DNA from: a virus
Strand: one strand, 5' to 3'
IMG/VR virus record: IMGVR_UViG_3300025144_000001
Coordinates: 1 to 63,240 of that record
DNA: 63,240 nucleotides
Both the position numbers and the translations under genes were made by a program. The notes beneath the pieces are model-generated. The model saw nothing but the letters and a program-made list of their open reading frames with translations, was not told where the DNA came from and did no database searches. This document shows, piece by piece, positions 16,530 through 23,771 of this stretch. Each line of letters starts with the position of its first letter. Position 1 is the first letter of the stretch.

Positions 16530-17755
16530 TAATTTTCTCCGCCGACATAAATGACTTGCACACCCTCACGCCTTGGAATGTAACGCCATGGATCGATGAC
16601 GACACTACCTTGCGGAAACGGGAAATCAATCCATTCAGGATGCTTCGTGCCAATCAGGAAGACACTTGATTTAAAATTCGGTTTTTCCATGTCAACGTGA
16701 GGATCATACATAATGACGCTGTGGCCGCGTTCCTCGAGAATGTTTTTCAGTAGTATTGCGGGGCTTCCGACTATAATGTTTGTTTCAGGTTTGAAGGCTT
16801 TCCCCAAAATCACTTTGGGAAGCGGGTACTCATCCATTAAGTTAGCAAGCCATTCAGTTTGTTTCTCCCGCGCATTCATCACACTTTCAAACCAATCGTA
16901 ACTTAAACCAAGTTTACGGGCAAGCCATGACAACGCAATGTTGTCGCGGGGATGACAACCACCTCCATCACCTAGACCGCCGCTTAAATATTTCGGGGAT
17001 ATTACGCGGTCAGTTGCAAGCTTCAGCCCATCGGTTACAACGTCCACGTCGCAACCTGTTTTATGGCATATCTCCATCAATGTGTTTGCAAAAACGATTT
17101 TCATGCCGATAAACGTGTTATATGCAACTTTAATCAATTCCGCGTTTTCGACGGTTGTGCGGTAAAACGGCGCGTTGTTTATTGTGCGGTAAAACGCTTC
17201 CGCCTTTCTTGCGGCTTCCTCATCGTCTACGCCGAATAGGTTGAATTCAGGGTTTAGGAGGTCTCTGATGCAGGTTCCCATTGCGATGAAGAACGGGTTG
17301 TAGCAAAGCTTCACATGTTCATTTAGTAACGGTTTGATGTGTGTGCGGATCGTGGTGGGAAGCACGGTTGAAACAATTATTACTACGCGATCTACATGTT
17401 GCTCTGCAATTTCATCCGCTAAAGCTTCAATGCCTTTAATCAAGTAAGTGTAATCGAAGTCAACGCGCTCATCGGGTAAACGCGTTACACCCTCATATTT
17501 CTCGTGGTGAGGGGTTTGAATCGCAACGAAAATTAACTCGCATTCCCGAACAATATCTTTAAGCGATGTAAGGTGAATATGGCTTTTTTCGAGAAGTTCC
17601 TGCGCTCCTTCTTCTCGGTAAGGAATTTTGCGTTTCCGAACAATTTCAATTACGGTTGGGCTAACATCGTACCCTAGCACTTCGTAGCCTTTCGATTCAA
17701 TTGCTAGGGCGCAGGGTAACCCTAACTTACCTAATCCAACCCAACCGACTTTCAC
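16529..17755 (-). CDS. UDP-glucose/GDP-mannose dehydrogenase family enzyme
   Basis: 408 aa from the GTG at 17755, whose GTGA overlaps the stop of the upstream glycosyltransferase; an upstream GTG at 17773 is also open. The NAD-binding motif GLGKLGLP, STVLPTTIR, the helix VENAELIKVAYNTFIGMKI, and the catalytic Cys region GDGGGCHPRDNIA are all in place. It oxidises the C6 of an NDP-hexose to a uronic acid. It is a key enzyme for acidic surface glycans. Confidence 0.9.
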   Translation of the reverse strand: MKVGWVGLGKLGLPCALAIESKGYEVLGYDVSPTVIEIVRKRKIPYREEGAQELLEKSHIHLTSLKDIVRECELIFVAIQTPHHEKYEGVTRLPDERVDFDYTYLIKGIEALADEIAEQHVDRVVIIVSTVLPTTIRTHIKPLLNEHVKLCYNPFFIAMGTCIRDLLNPEFNLFGVDDEEAARKAEAFYRTINNAPFYRTTVENAELIKVAYNTFIGMKIVFANTLMEICHKTGCDVDVVTDGLKLATDRVISPKYLSGGLGDGGGCHPRDNIALSWLARKLGLSYDWFESVMNAREKQTEWLANLMDEYPLPKVILGKAFKPETNIIVGSPAILLKNILEERGHSVIMYDPHVDMEKPNFKSSVFLIGTKHPEWIDFPFPQGSVVIDPWRYIPRREGVQVIYVGGEN

Positions 17756-18489
17756 TTGGGAAGCCACATCCACGGAAGCCGAATTTGTTTCCAGCGATTG
17801 ATGAAATTCGCAACCTTAATGATGTCTTGAACAAGTTGTGGCTGCAATTTCACCCATAATTGATTCACATTGTCGCGGGCACCCGCGTTTAAGCGGTCGC
17901 GGTGGGTTTCATCGATTACGGCTTTGCCAGCGGTGGGGTGAAGATGTTCAATGTAGATTTCAGGGTGGTAGCGGGCGCGATTGAGAGTTTTATGAATTGC
18001 GAATAGCCAATTGTCGCAGTAATCGCAACTGAAGTATGGAGGTGTAAAATAGCCGAGTATTTCGGCGAGTTTACGTCCGTAGAAGCCGAATGTTGCTAAT
18101 CGCTCATTTTGAAATCCGTCGCGGCCGTAAACGCAGAGTATTTTATCGTAGCATTTGTCGAATTCGTCGCGAACAATTGTGTCCCATCCTTTCGTGCGGA
18201 AGATGATGTCGTCGTTGCAATGCATGATGATGTCGCCGGAAGCTAATGGCAAACATTCATTCCATGTCTGCGCCAAAATCACGCGTTTGCCAATTCTCGC
18301 CTTTATTTGATTGCCGTAGACTTTCCTCATATCCTCAAACTGTTTTTGCGCGGTTACATCATCATCATCAATGCAAAAAACGCATTCAACATCCGTAGGT
18401 TTGTCTGCGTTGTAGAGTGCTGAATGAAACATAGCAAGCATATTTTGCGGTCGCTTACGCGTAGGACAGAGAAGACTTATCCTAACCAA
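17752..18489 (-). CDS. Glycosyltransferase family 2-like
   Basis: 245 aa with a TTG start at 18489 (MVRISLLCPTRKRP), preceded by AGGTG at proper spacing. An ORF from 18588 would overlap the upstream gene; ATG at 18534 is another option. VECVFCIDDDD gives the strand ending in the DxD-type motif, and GDIIMHCNDDIIFRT gives a second acidic site. The C-terminal part binds the acceptor. It is likely cytoplasmic, adding sugars to a lipid- or protein-linked glycan. Confidence 0.75.
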   Translation of the reverse strand: MVRISLLCPTRKRPQNMLAMFHSALYNADKPTDVECVFCIDDDDVTAQKQFEDMRKVYGNQIKARIGKRVILAQTWNECLPLASGDIIMHCNDDIIFRTKGWDTIVRDEFDKCYDKILCVYGRDGFQNERLATFGFYGRKLAEILGYFTPPYFSCDYCDNWLFAIHKTLNRARYHPEIYIEHLHPTAGKAVIDETHRDRLNAGARDNVNQLWVKLQPQLVQDIIKVANFINRWKQIRLPWMWLPK

Positions 18490-18550
18490 AAAAATACACC
18501 TGCGAACGCGATGAAAAGTGAAAATATGATTCATCATTCTCCTTTCGGAG

Positions 18551-19321
18551 TCAGGGAACGTCAGGTGGAAAGTAGGGTGACGCGCCACATTGAGGACATT
18601 TCAAAACTTGTCCTTCAGAAAGTTTGTAGTGAAGATTGCATTTCGCGCAGATCCATTCGCCTTCGAACCCGCTGACTTTCTCCCACATGTCTTGGTAGTA
18701 TTGCCGTTGTTTGCGGGTTCTTTCGCGTGAACGGAGCATATGTAGGAAACGGATTTGCTTTTCACCTAAATCCGCTTTGCGATAATGATGGAAGAAATAT
18801 TTTTCTTCCGCGTCGTAAAGCGAATAATGATTATATTTGTAGTGTAAGCCAAGAACTTTACGGAATAGGCGCGGGGTTGCTTCAAATGTGATGTCGATTA
18901 AACCTACATGTTCCTGCCAATCTGTAAGCGTAACAGTAAACCAATCGCATTCGTCCCGCGCAATCATACCTTTAATTTTCTCGGCAACGCCAGGTAGAAG
19001 CGCAAACTGTTCATGTCCATCAATCCAAAGTACCCAATCGTTGTCAGGTACAATCTCCAAATATTTATTACGTTTCGAAACTTCGTCTTTCCAAAGTCCA
19101 CGAACATATAGGAGTGGCATACCGACTTTACGGCATTGCTCATCCATAATCTCAATGGTGCCGTCGTCACTCCACCAAGCCTCATTCGGCTCACGCGGAA
19201 AAGTTTCATATGCACCGTCGATTACAAGCACGATGTCGGCGAAGTCGAAGACGCTGCGAACGCTTAGAAGCGCGGTGGCGGCTTCCTTGTAAACATTAAA
19301 GCAAGCCCATACGCGTGGCAT
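18551..19321 (-). CDS. Glycosyltransferase with C-terminal zinc ribbon
   Basis: 256 aa from the ATG at 19321. The N-terminal domain is GT-A-like (WACFNVYKEAATALLSVRSV, IVLVIDGAYE, WVLWIDGHEQF). The last ~35 residues carry two CxxC pairs (ICAKCNLHY...LKCPQCGASP), a zinc ribbon, which is unusual on a glycosyltransferase. The ATG shares a base with the stop of the zinc microprotein upstream. The ribbon may serve protein-protein contact. Confidence 0.7.
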   Translation of the reverse strand: MPRVWACFNVYKEAATALLSVRSVFDFADIVLVIDGAYETFPREPNEAWWSDDGTIEIMDEQCRKVGMPLLYVRGLWKDEVSKRNKYLEIVPDNDWVLWIDGHEQFALLPGVAEKIKGMIARDECDWFTVTLTDWQEHVGLIDITFEATPRLFRKVLGLHYKYNHYSLYDAEEKYFFHHYRKADLGEKQIRFLHMLRSRERTRKQRQYYQDMWEKVSGFEGEWICAKCNLHYKLSEGQVLKCPQCGASPYFPPDVP

Positions 19322-19482
19322 CAACGGCGGTCGCCAAGTTTAACCGCAACAGTTTTCGAATGGTCAAGCCACGGAAACTTCTTATGCTTACCCTGATGAT
19401 AACAGAGCCAACAGATGCCTGAACCTTTAAAGAAATCATGTTCGTTTCTAACTTTTTTGCAAATGACACATCGCCTAAACAT
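19321..19482 (-). CDS. 53-aa zinc microprotein
   Basis: It begins MFRRCVICKKVRNEHDFF and has a second pair CWLC followed by YHQGKHKKF, the arrangement of a small treble-clef or HNH-less zinc finger. The stop TGA shares its last base with the ATG of the glycosyltransferase. It lies next to the HNH gene and may be a relic or partner of such a nuclease. Confidence 0.65.
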   Translation of the reverse strand: MFRRCVICKKVRNEHDFFKGSGICWLCYHQGKHKKFPWLDHSKTVAVKLGDRR

Positions 19483-19488
19483 AGAAGT

Positions 19489-19962
19489 TCACCGTTTGAG
19501 TTCTTCATTCTCAGAGCGTTTAATCATGTTACAGTTGGCGCATAAAATTTGAAAACCATCGGGGTAGTTATTCTTCTTCAACCAACTGTAAAGATTGTGT
19601 TCCCCGATACTCCGTGCATGTTTGCGTCCTCCGCCGTCTATATGATCTATTTGAAGTGCTCGCGTATCATTGAATCCACAGTATCTACAACATAGATTTG
19701 ATGAGTAATGTTGCATGACTTTAAGTCTTAATTTCGACATCCATCTTCGGGTACGTCGTAAACATTGTTCTCTATGTTGCACATGGTATTTCTTCATGCG
19801 TTTTAACGCTTCAGTTCTATGAGCATGATAATAATTGTTAGTTCTTTTTGCGTTACAAGCGTTACAAGTATTATTCCATTGTTTTCTTAATGATGGAGAC
19901 CAATTTGCTTCATTCAAAACTTTCCCGCATATATGGCAATGCGCGGGTCGTTTAGCAATCAC
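19489..19962 (-). CDS. HNH endonuclease with extra N-terminal zinc finger
   Basis: 157 aa. The N-terminal CHICG...CNACNAKR finger is followed by an Arg/His-rich linker with YHAHR, then a classical HNH module: CRYCG, LQIDHIDGGGRKH, and ILCANCN. The layout resembles homing endonucleases. It marks the boundary between the glycan cassette and the capsid operon, opposite the LAGLIDADG/HNH pair at 11-12 kb. Confidence 0.85.
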   Translation of the reverse strand: MIAKRPAHCHICGKVLNEANWSPSLRKQWNNTCNACNAKRTNNYYHAHRTEALKRMKKYHVQHREQCLRRTRRWMSKLRLKVMQHYSSNLCCRYCGFNDTRALQIDHIDGGGRKHARSIGEHNLYSWLKKNNYPDGFQILCANCNMIKRSENEELKR

Positions 19963-19980
19963 TCATCATCACTTTGAAAA

Positions 19981-20004
19981 CGGAAAGGAAAGAAAAAAGA
20001 GGGG
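19981..20004 (-). terminator. T-rich terminator after the capsid gene
   Basis: On the minus strand the 112-nt gap behind the capsid stop contains CCCCTCTTTTTTCTTTCC, a pyrimidine tract with six T in a row, as archaeal terminators have. It would separate the capsid transcript from the HNH and glycan genes. Confidence 0.55.
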
Positions 20005-20074
20005 TGTTTTTCAGTTGTTTCCCGACAGGAAAATTGTATCAGTTGTTAGTGAAGCACTGAAGGGAAACGCAGAC

Positions 20075-20920
20075 CTAAATGGCTGACAATTGGCATATAG
20101 CGTTTGTGTCCCAATGTCGCGGTAGTATGCGTTCCAAAACGTAGCCGTGGATTCCACCCATTTCGTCAGTCCACTCGATGTGCTTCAAGGGTAGGCTTAC
20201 TACGATGTCGCCCCATCCTGGTCCCGCCTCTACCATTAGACCCGTGCCATCGGTTAAGTCAGGTGTAGCCATAACTGTGTCGCTGATGAAGCCACATTTC
20301 TTCACCCAATCCATCGCTGGGATACCTGTGCTTGAGAACACAGTTCCTAATTGCGTGAATTGAGTCGGGTTGAGAGCCATATGGTATGGGGGTTCCCAGT
20401 TTTGAGCCATCATCAACGCAACTGCACCGTCTACAGCTGCAACCACGTTTGTGGCTGTGCCGAAGTCAGCGCTAGTTGAGTAGTTTTGACCCGCATCTCG
20501 GTATAAGCCGTTAATGTCGTAGTTTGTTCCGTTCGCCGAGTAGCCTTGGAACAATAGGTCGTCTTCAAGTTGACCAACCCTATAGGTGGCTGATGCGACA
20601 ACTTGCGTGTCAAGTGGTGTTTGAGTTGTTCGACTTGCTTCAGCCTTAATGTAGTCAATATCGAATTCCTTGTGTAGCGTAGGTATGGGTTTCGTGGTTG
20701 GAGCCAAGTTCGTGATGTCGAAGCTTGTTCCAGGTGTTGGCCATTTGAATTCGAGTTTAGCGGCGCTTACCTCAGTCATCGTGTAGTATGTAACTGCGTC
20801 TTTAATGCCTACGTCATATGTTGCGGGGTAAAGTTTTCTTCCCTTACCCACTACTTGTCGGGCTGCAACTTTAAAGGCATCGTCAATAGCCTTAAACTGT
20901 TCCGCTGTTAAAGCTGCCAT
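20075..20920 (-). CDS. Major capsid protein, encapsulin-like HK97 fold
   Basis: 281 aa. The block IPTLHKEFDIDYIKAEAS...PLDTQVV...LEDDLLFQG corresponds closely to the conserved E-loop/spine segment of encapsulins and encapsulin-like viral capsid proteins. No long N-terminal delta domain is present, in line with a separate scaffold gene upstream. GGTGAAACAAC precedes the ATG. It sits with decoration and scaffold genes in an operon bounded by T-rich tracts. Confidence 0.85.
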   Translation of the reverse strand: MAALTAEQFKAIDDAFKVAARQVVGKGRKLYPATYDVGIKDAVTYYTMTEVSAAKLEFKWPTPGTSFDITNLAPTTKPIPTLHKEFDIDYIKAEASRTTQTPLDTQVVASATYRVGQLEDDLLFQGYSANGTNYDINGLYRDAGQNYSTSADFGTATNVVAAVDGAVALMMAQNWEPPYHMALNPTQFTQLGTVFSSTGIPAMDWVKKCGFISDTVMATPDLTDGTGLMVEAGPGWGDIVVSLPLKHIEWTDEMGGIHGYVLERILPRHWDTNAICQLSAI

Positions 20921-20932
20921 GTTGTTTCACCT

Positions 20933-21475
20933 TTAAATGTAGGAAAGCACCATGACGAAATCTTCCGTAGTTCCGCCTAAAACGGTTTCCATTGCTACTC
21001 CGACTACTTGTCCGCCCGGAGGCTTTGAGCCAGATTCAGTACATGCCGCTGAACCTGCCGCTGAACCTAAGACTGTTGTGCTGCCCGCTGTTACAACCAC
21101 GTCAATCGCGACCGCTAGTGCTACAAGTCCGTTAGCCGCGCCGATCAATGTGTCACCGCATGTAAGGTTTGTTGCGGTTCGCGCTTTAATGACGAAGTGT
21201 CCACCGAACAAGATTGGAACCATGTCGTTGGCTGTGTAAGCCGTTGTTATTGCGTGTCCGTCAGTGTAGTAGTTGCCCGCTTGCTCGTATCCAACCCATC
21301 CGAGAGGGTTGTCCGTTGCTGCGGCGAGAACCACTATTCCCGAATCATCAGTCGCGTATTTTACAAGTCTTCCAGGAGCAACGTTTGTCGCAGTGACCAC
21401 TCGTTTCACTACTACTAATGGGTCGCCTGTAACTATGATTTGATTTGCTGGTTCAATTAATCCGCAATCCGCCAT
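20933..21475 (-). CDS. Capsid decoration protein (DUF2190-like)
   Basis: 180 aa, Gly/Ala/Val/Thr-rich and beta in character: VAPGRLVKYATDDSGIVVLAAATDNPLGWVGYEQ is the kind of pattern seen in DUF2190 capsid cement proteins. It lies between scaffold and capsid genes. A GGTGATATATC Shine-Dalgarno precedes the ATG. Two Cys are present. The call rests on pattern and context. Confidence 0.65.
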   Translation of the reverse strand: MADCGLIEPANQIIVTGDPLVVVKRVVTATNVAPGRLVKYATDDSGIVVLAAATDNPLGWVGYEQAGNYYTDGHAITTAYTANDMVPILFGGHFVIKARTATNLTCGDTLIGAANGLVALAVAIDVVVTAGSTTVLGSAAGSAACTESGSKPPGGQVVGVAMETVLGGTTEDFVMVLSYI

Positions 21476-21485
21476 GATATATCAC

Positions 21486-21896
21486 CTAATCAATCCATTC
21501 CTTCTTTTCTGCGTCCCAATGGAAGTTAGACGACGTAATCGACTGAGCGTCACCGCGTTGAACTGAAACTTTCGGTTTACCCGATGTCAACTTAACGATT
21601 TTAAGTTCGTCAAGCGACATTTTTTCCAATTCATCTTTAGTGAAGCCCGTTATCTCCAAGAGTTCGCTGACAATTGCATCTGTTTCAGCCTTAACCTTCG
21701 CTTTCGCGATAGCGTCGAGGCTGTCAGTTGCAACCTTCAACTTCTCTTCGAGAACCTTCTTTTCGCCTTCAAGCGTAGCAACCTTCTGCTCCAACTCCGT
21801 TTTCACGGCGGTTAGAGAGTCGATTTCCGCTTGAACGGTCGCCTTAGCTTCCTTTTTCAGAGCTTCGACATTAACCGATTTACATTCATCAGTCAT
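21486..21896 (-). CDS. Scaffold-like coiled-coil protein
   Basis: 136 aa. Residues ~10-75 form a long heptad-rich Lys/Glu coiled coil (LTAVKTELEQKVATLEGEKK...). The C-terminal part (FTKDELEKMSLDELKIVKL, then a Ser/Asp/Trp tail) is typical of scaffold C-termini that bind capsid protein. It lies directly upstream of decoration and capsid genes. The prohead protease further upstream would remove it. Confidence 0.7.
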   Translation of the reverse strand: MTDECKSVNVEALKKEAKATVQAEIDSLTAVKTELEQKVATLEGEKKVLEEKLKVATDSLDAIAKAKVKAETDAIVSELLEITGFTKDELEKMSLDELKIVKLTSGKPKVSVQRGDAQSITSSNFHWDAEKKEWID

Positions 21897-21984
21897 GTCG
21901 AATCACCTATGGGATTTATGAGACTCGTCCAAACTTTGTCGAACGAGGTCGTTGTGACTATGATGAAAGCGTCAACCCTACCGG

Positions 21985-22022
21985 GTTACCGTTAAGAGTA
22001 AGCGTGAAAAAAGTGGAGAATG
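21985..22022 (-). terminator. T-rich terminator before the capsid operon
   Basis: The 129-nt gap between the 22026 gene and the scaffold gene has CTTTTTTC on the minus strand right behind the upstream stop, then a GC-rich segment GGTAACCCGGTAGGGTT. The rest of the gap (21897-21984) probably holds the promoter for scaffold, decoration and capsid genes; no clear TATA box was picked out. Confidence 0.45.
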
Positions 22023-22025
22023 CGG

Positions 22026-22493
22026 TTAGATTTGAATCCGCTTCTCCAAGGTTTTTAGGACAGCTTGATGGTCGATGTCGCATATTTCATCCGGAAACTT
22101 TGCCTTATCAAAGACTTCGGGAAACTCCATGATTGCCGCATCTATTTCCATGTGGAGTTCCACGAGTTCGTCGGTTGGAAGGCTTTCGAAACGTTCGCAC
22201 CATGAGGCTTCTGCGTCTTTGCCTTTCCGCAATGGCGCGATAGCCCGCTTAACGATTCCCTCCATTGTTGCGGCTGGAATCCATTGGGCTTTCTTGTTGA
22301 TGGCGATTAAGTAGACGATACGCTTCACTTTCAACGCGTTACTTATGCCGTCGCGTTTAATCGCGTTGACTAAGCACCGTACTTTCGCCATGCCTTCCTT
22401 CTCCTTGCATTGAGGGTACACTAAGTCTCCGCCTAAGACTGCTTCGAACTCATCAATGTCTTTTTCATCCACGTCGATATCTAATATTTTCAT
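22026..22493 (-). CDS. Hypothetical protein of the head module
   Basis: 155 aa from the ATG at 22493 (MKILDIDVDEKDIDEFEA), preceded by GGTGATACACC; an ORF from 22538 is longer but lacks such a site. It is a helical, charged protein with a middle MAKVRCLVNAIKRDGISNALKVKRIVYLIA segment. It lies between prohead protease and scaffold. No family is recognised. Confidence 0.6.
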   Translation of the reverse strand: MKILDIDVDEKDIDEFEAVLGGDLVYPQCKEKEGMAKVRCLVNAIKRDGISNALKVKRIVYLIAINKKAQWIPAATMEGIVKRAIAPLRKGKDAEASWCERFESLPTDELVELHMEIDAAIMEFPEVFDKAKFPDEICDIDHQAVLKTLEKRIQI

Positions 22494-22542
22494 TGGTGTA
22501 TCACCATGATTACGTTTCCAAAACTTCAGCATTTCCACATCA

Positions 22543-22749
22543 CTACTGTTTCAGCGGTTTTGAATGCTCTTCTATCCAAGATGAAGATTTATCGGATTTC
22601 TCTTCAAAAAGCGTCTGCACCTTGTATCCTTTGCCTCCACAACTTCCACAAGGAATCTTAACCCAAACTTCAGGCGATATAGGATACAATCGTGCTTTCC
22701 AGTATCCAGTTCCACTACAACTTCCGCACAAAATTTTCGCTTCAGTCAA
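22543..22749 (-). CDS. DnaJ-type zinc finger microprotein
   Basis: 68 aa with two CxxCxGxG-like repeats (CGSCSGTGYW and CGSCGGKGYK) about 23 residues apart, the zinc-binding repeat of DnaJ-type chaperones. Only one pair of repeats is present (a full DnaJ has four). The start overlaps the stop of the prohead protease gene. It might help fold or guard capsid proteins. Confidence 0.75.
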   Translation of the reverse strand: MTEAKILCGSCSGTGYWKARLYPISPEVWVKIPCGSCGGKGYKVQTLFEEKSDKSSSWIEEHSKPLKQ

Positions 22750-23771
22750 TTCTCATTCACCTCGCATTTGCCAGTTTCACATTCATCACCTTTAGGTTTT
22801 AGTCGGGCTTGAAGCCAACCGCAAAGTTTTTCAGCGTTTTTCTTTGGAAGACCTTTATGTTTCATTTGCCATTGAACGCAATCGTTAAATCCTTTCCATC
22901 TTCCGAATGGATCGTTGCCGACTTCAGGTTGCGGTTGATCCACACCGATTCCGCATAACGGTAGTGAACATCTGCCTTTCTCAACGATGGCTACATGGTC
23001 GAGTTTAAGGTCGGTTTCAACGAGATCATATTTATGCTCGTTCCAGTTGCCTTCCTTCTCCTCGAAAACATGGTAGTAGCCGATGCTGACATCCCTTAAT
23101 TCACCGCGTTTAACCGCGTCGATAAGCGATTGAGGTGCAACCTTCTTGTTAATCGTTAAACGCGCCTTAATCTTCGCATCCTTAAACTCCTCAACATACG
23201 CGGTTCCCATAATATCCTTAGTAGTCATCACCACTCCTTCAGGTGGATGCGCTAAGTCGAGTCGAAGAATGAGGGGCATTTCGGTTTGCAGTAGTGCGGC
23301 GCGTTCAAGCACTTTTGCGGGGCGGTATATTTTGCCTTCGTGGAATGGGAAAACTCCTTCACGCGCAATAACTGCGTCAACGGCCAAGTAGTCGGCTGTT
23401 TCAGTCATGTTTAAAGCGTCAGCATCAACGTTTGCGGTTTCGCTGTCGAAGTTTTTAAGCAAGCATTTCTCGCAGTGCGTCTTCGATGTTTCATCTGTCT
23501 TCTCCGATGTCACTTGAAACGATTCGCGGTTTTCAAACGGCACTTCGTCAACGATGCCACGCCAAACAAACTCGTAGTCACCAGCATCCATGTCTACGTT
23601 GACGAGGAAACGGTAGCCTTCAGCCGTCTTCTTCGGAACGTAGGAGTGAATTTCCTTACCGTCTTTCTCAACGGTCAACTTCAACTCCGACGGCTCATAC
23701 TGCTTATTCTCCTCGGTTTCAAACACTTTCACTACACGGGAGAAAATCTCGCCTTTCTTACATTCAATCAC
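22746..23771 (-). CDS. Prohead maturation protease (DUF2213-like) with extra domains
   Basis: 341 aa. Residues ~125-280 show LAVDAVIAREGVFPFHEGKIYRP, a His in RLDLAHPPEG, the Ser in LRDVSIGYYHVF, and LDHVAIVEKGRCSLPLCGIGVD, matching the DUF2213 capsid maturation protease pattern. The N-terminal 110 residues form a beta domain followed by a CEKC pair. The C-terminal 60 residues (FNDCVQWQMKHKGLPKKNAEKLCGWL) resemble a small helical domain found in phage head proteins. It processes scaffold and capsid during assembly. Confidence 0.8.
   Translation of the reverse strand: MIECKKGEIFSRVVKVFETEENKQYEPSELKLTVEKDGKEIHSYVPKKTAEGYRFLVNVDMDAGDYEFVWRGIVDEVPFENRESFQVTSEKTDETSKTHCEKCLLKNFDSETANVDADALNMTETADYLAVDAVIAREGVFPFHEGKIYRPAKVLERAALLQTEMPLILRLDLAHPPEGVVMTTKDIMGTAYVEEFKDAKIKARLTINKKVAPQSLIDAVKRGELRDVSIGYYHVFEEKEGNWNEHKYDLVETDLKLDHVAIVEKGRCSLPLCGIGVDQPQPEVGNDPFGRWKGFNDCVQWQMKHKGLPKKNAEKLCGWLQARLKPKGDECETGKCEVNEN

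Noticed and set aside
19296-19508. 70-aa minus-strand ORF
   Set aside because: Overlaps the 53-aa zinc microprotein in another frame; that protein has Cys pairs and a coupled stop, this one has none.
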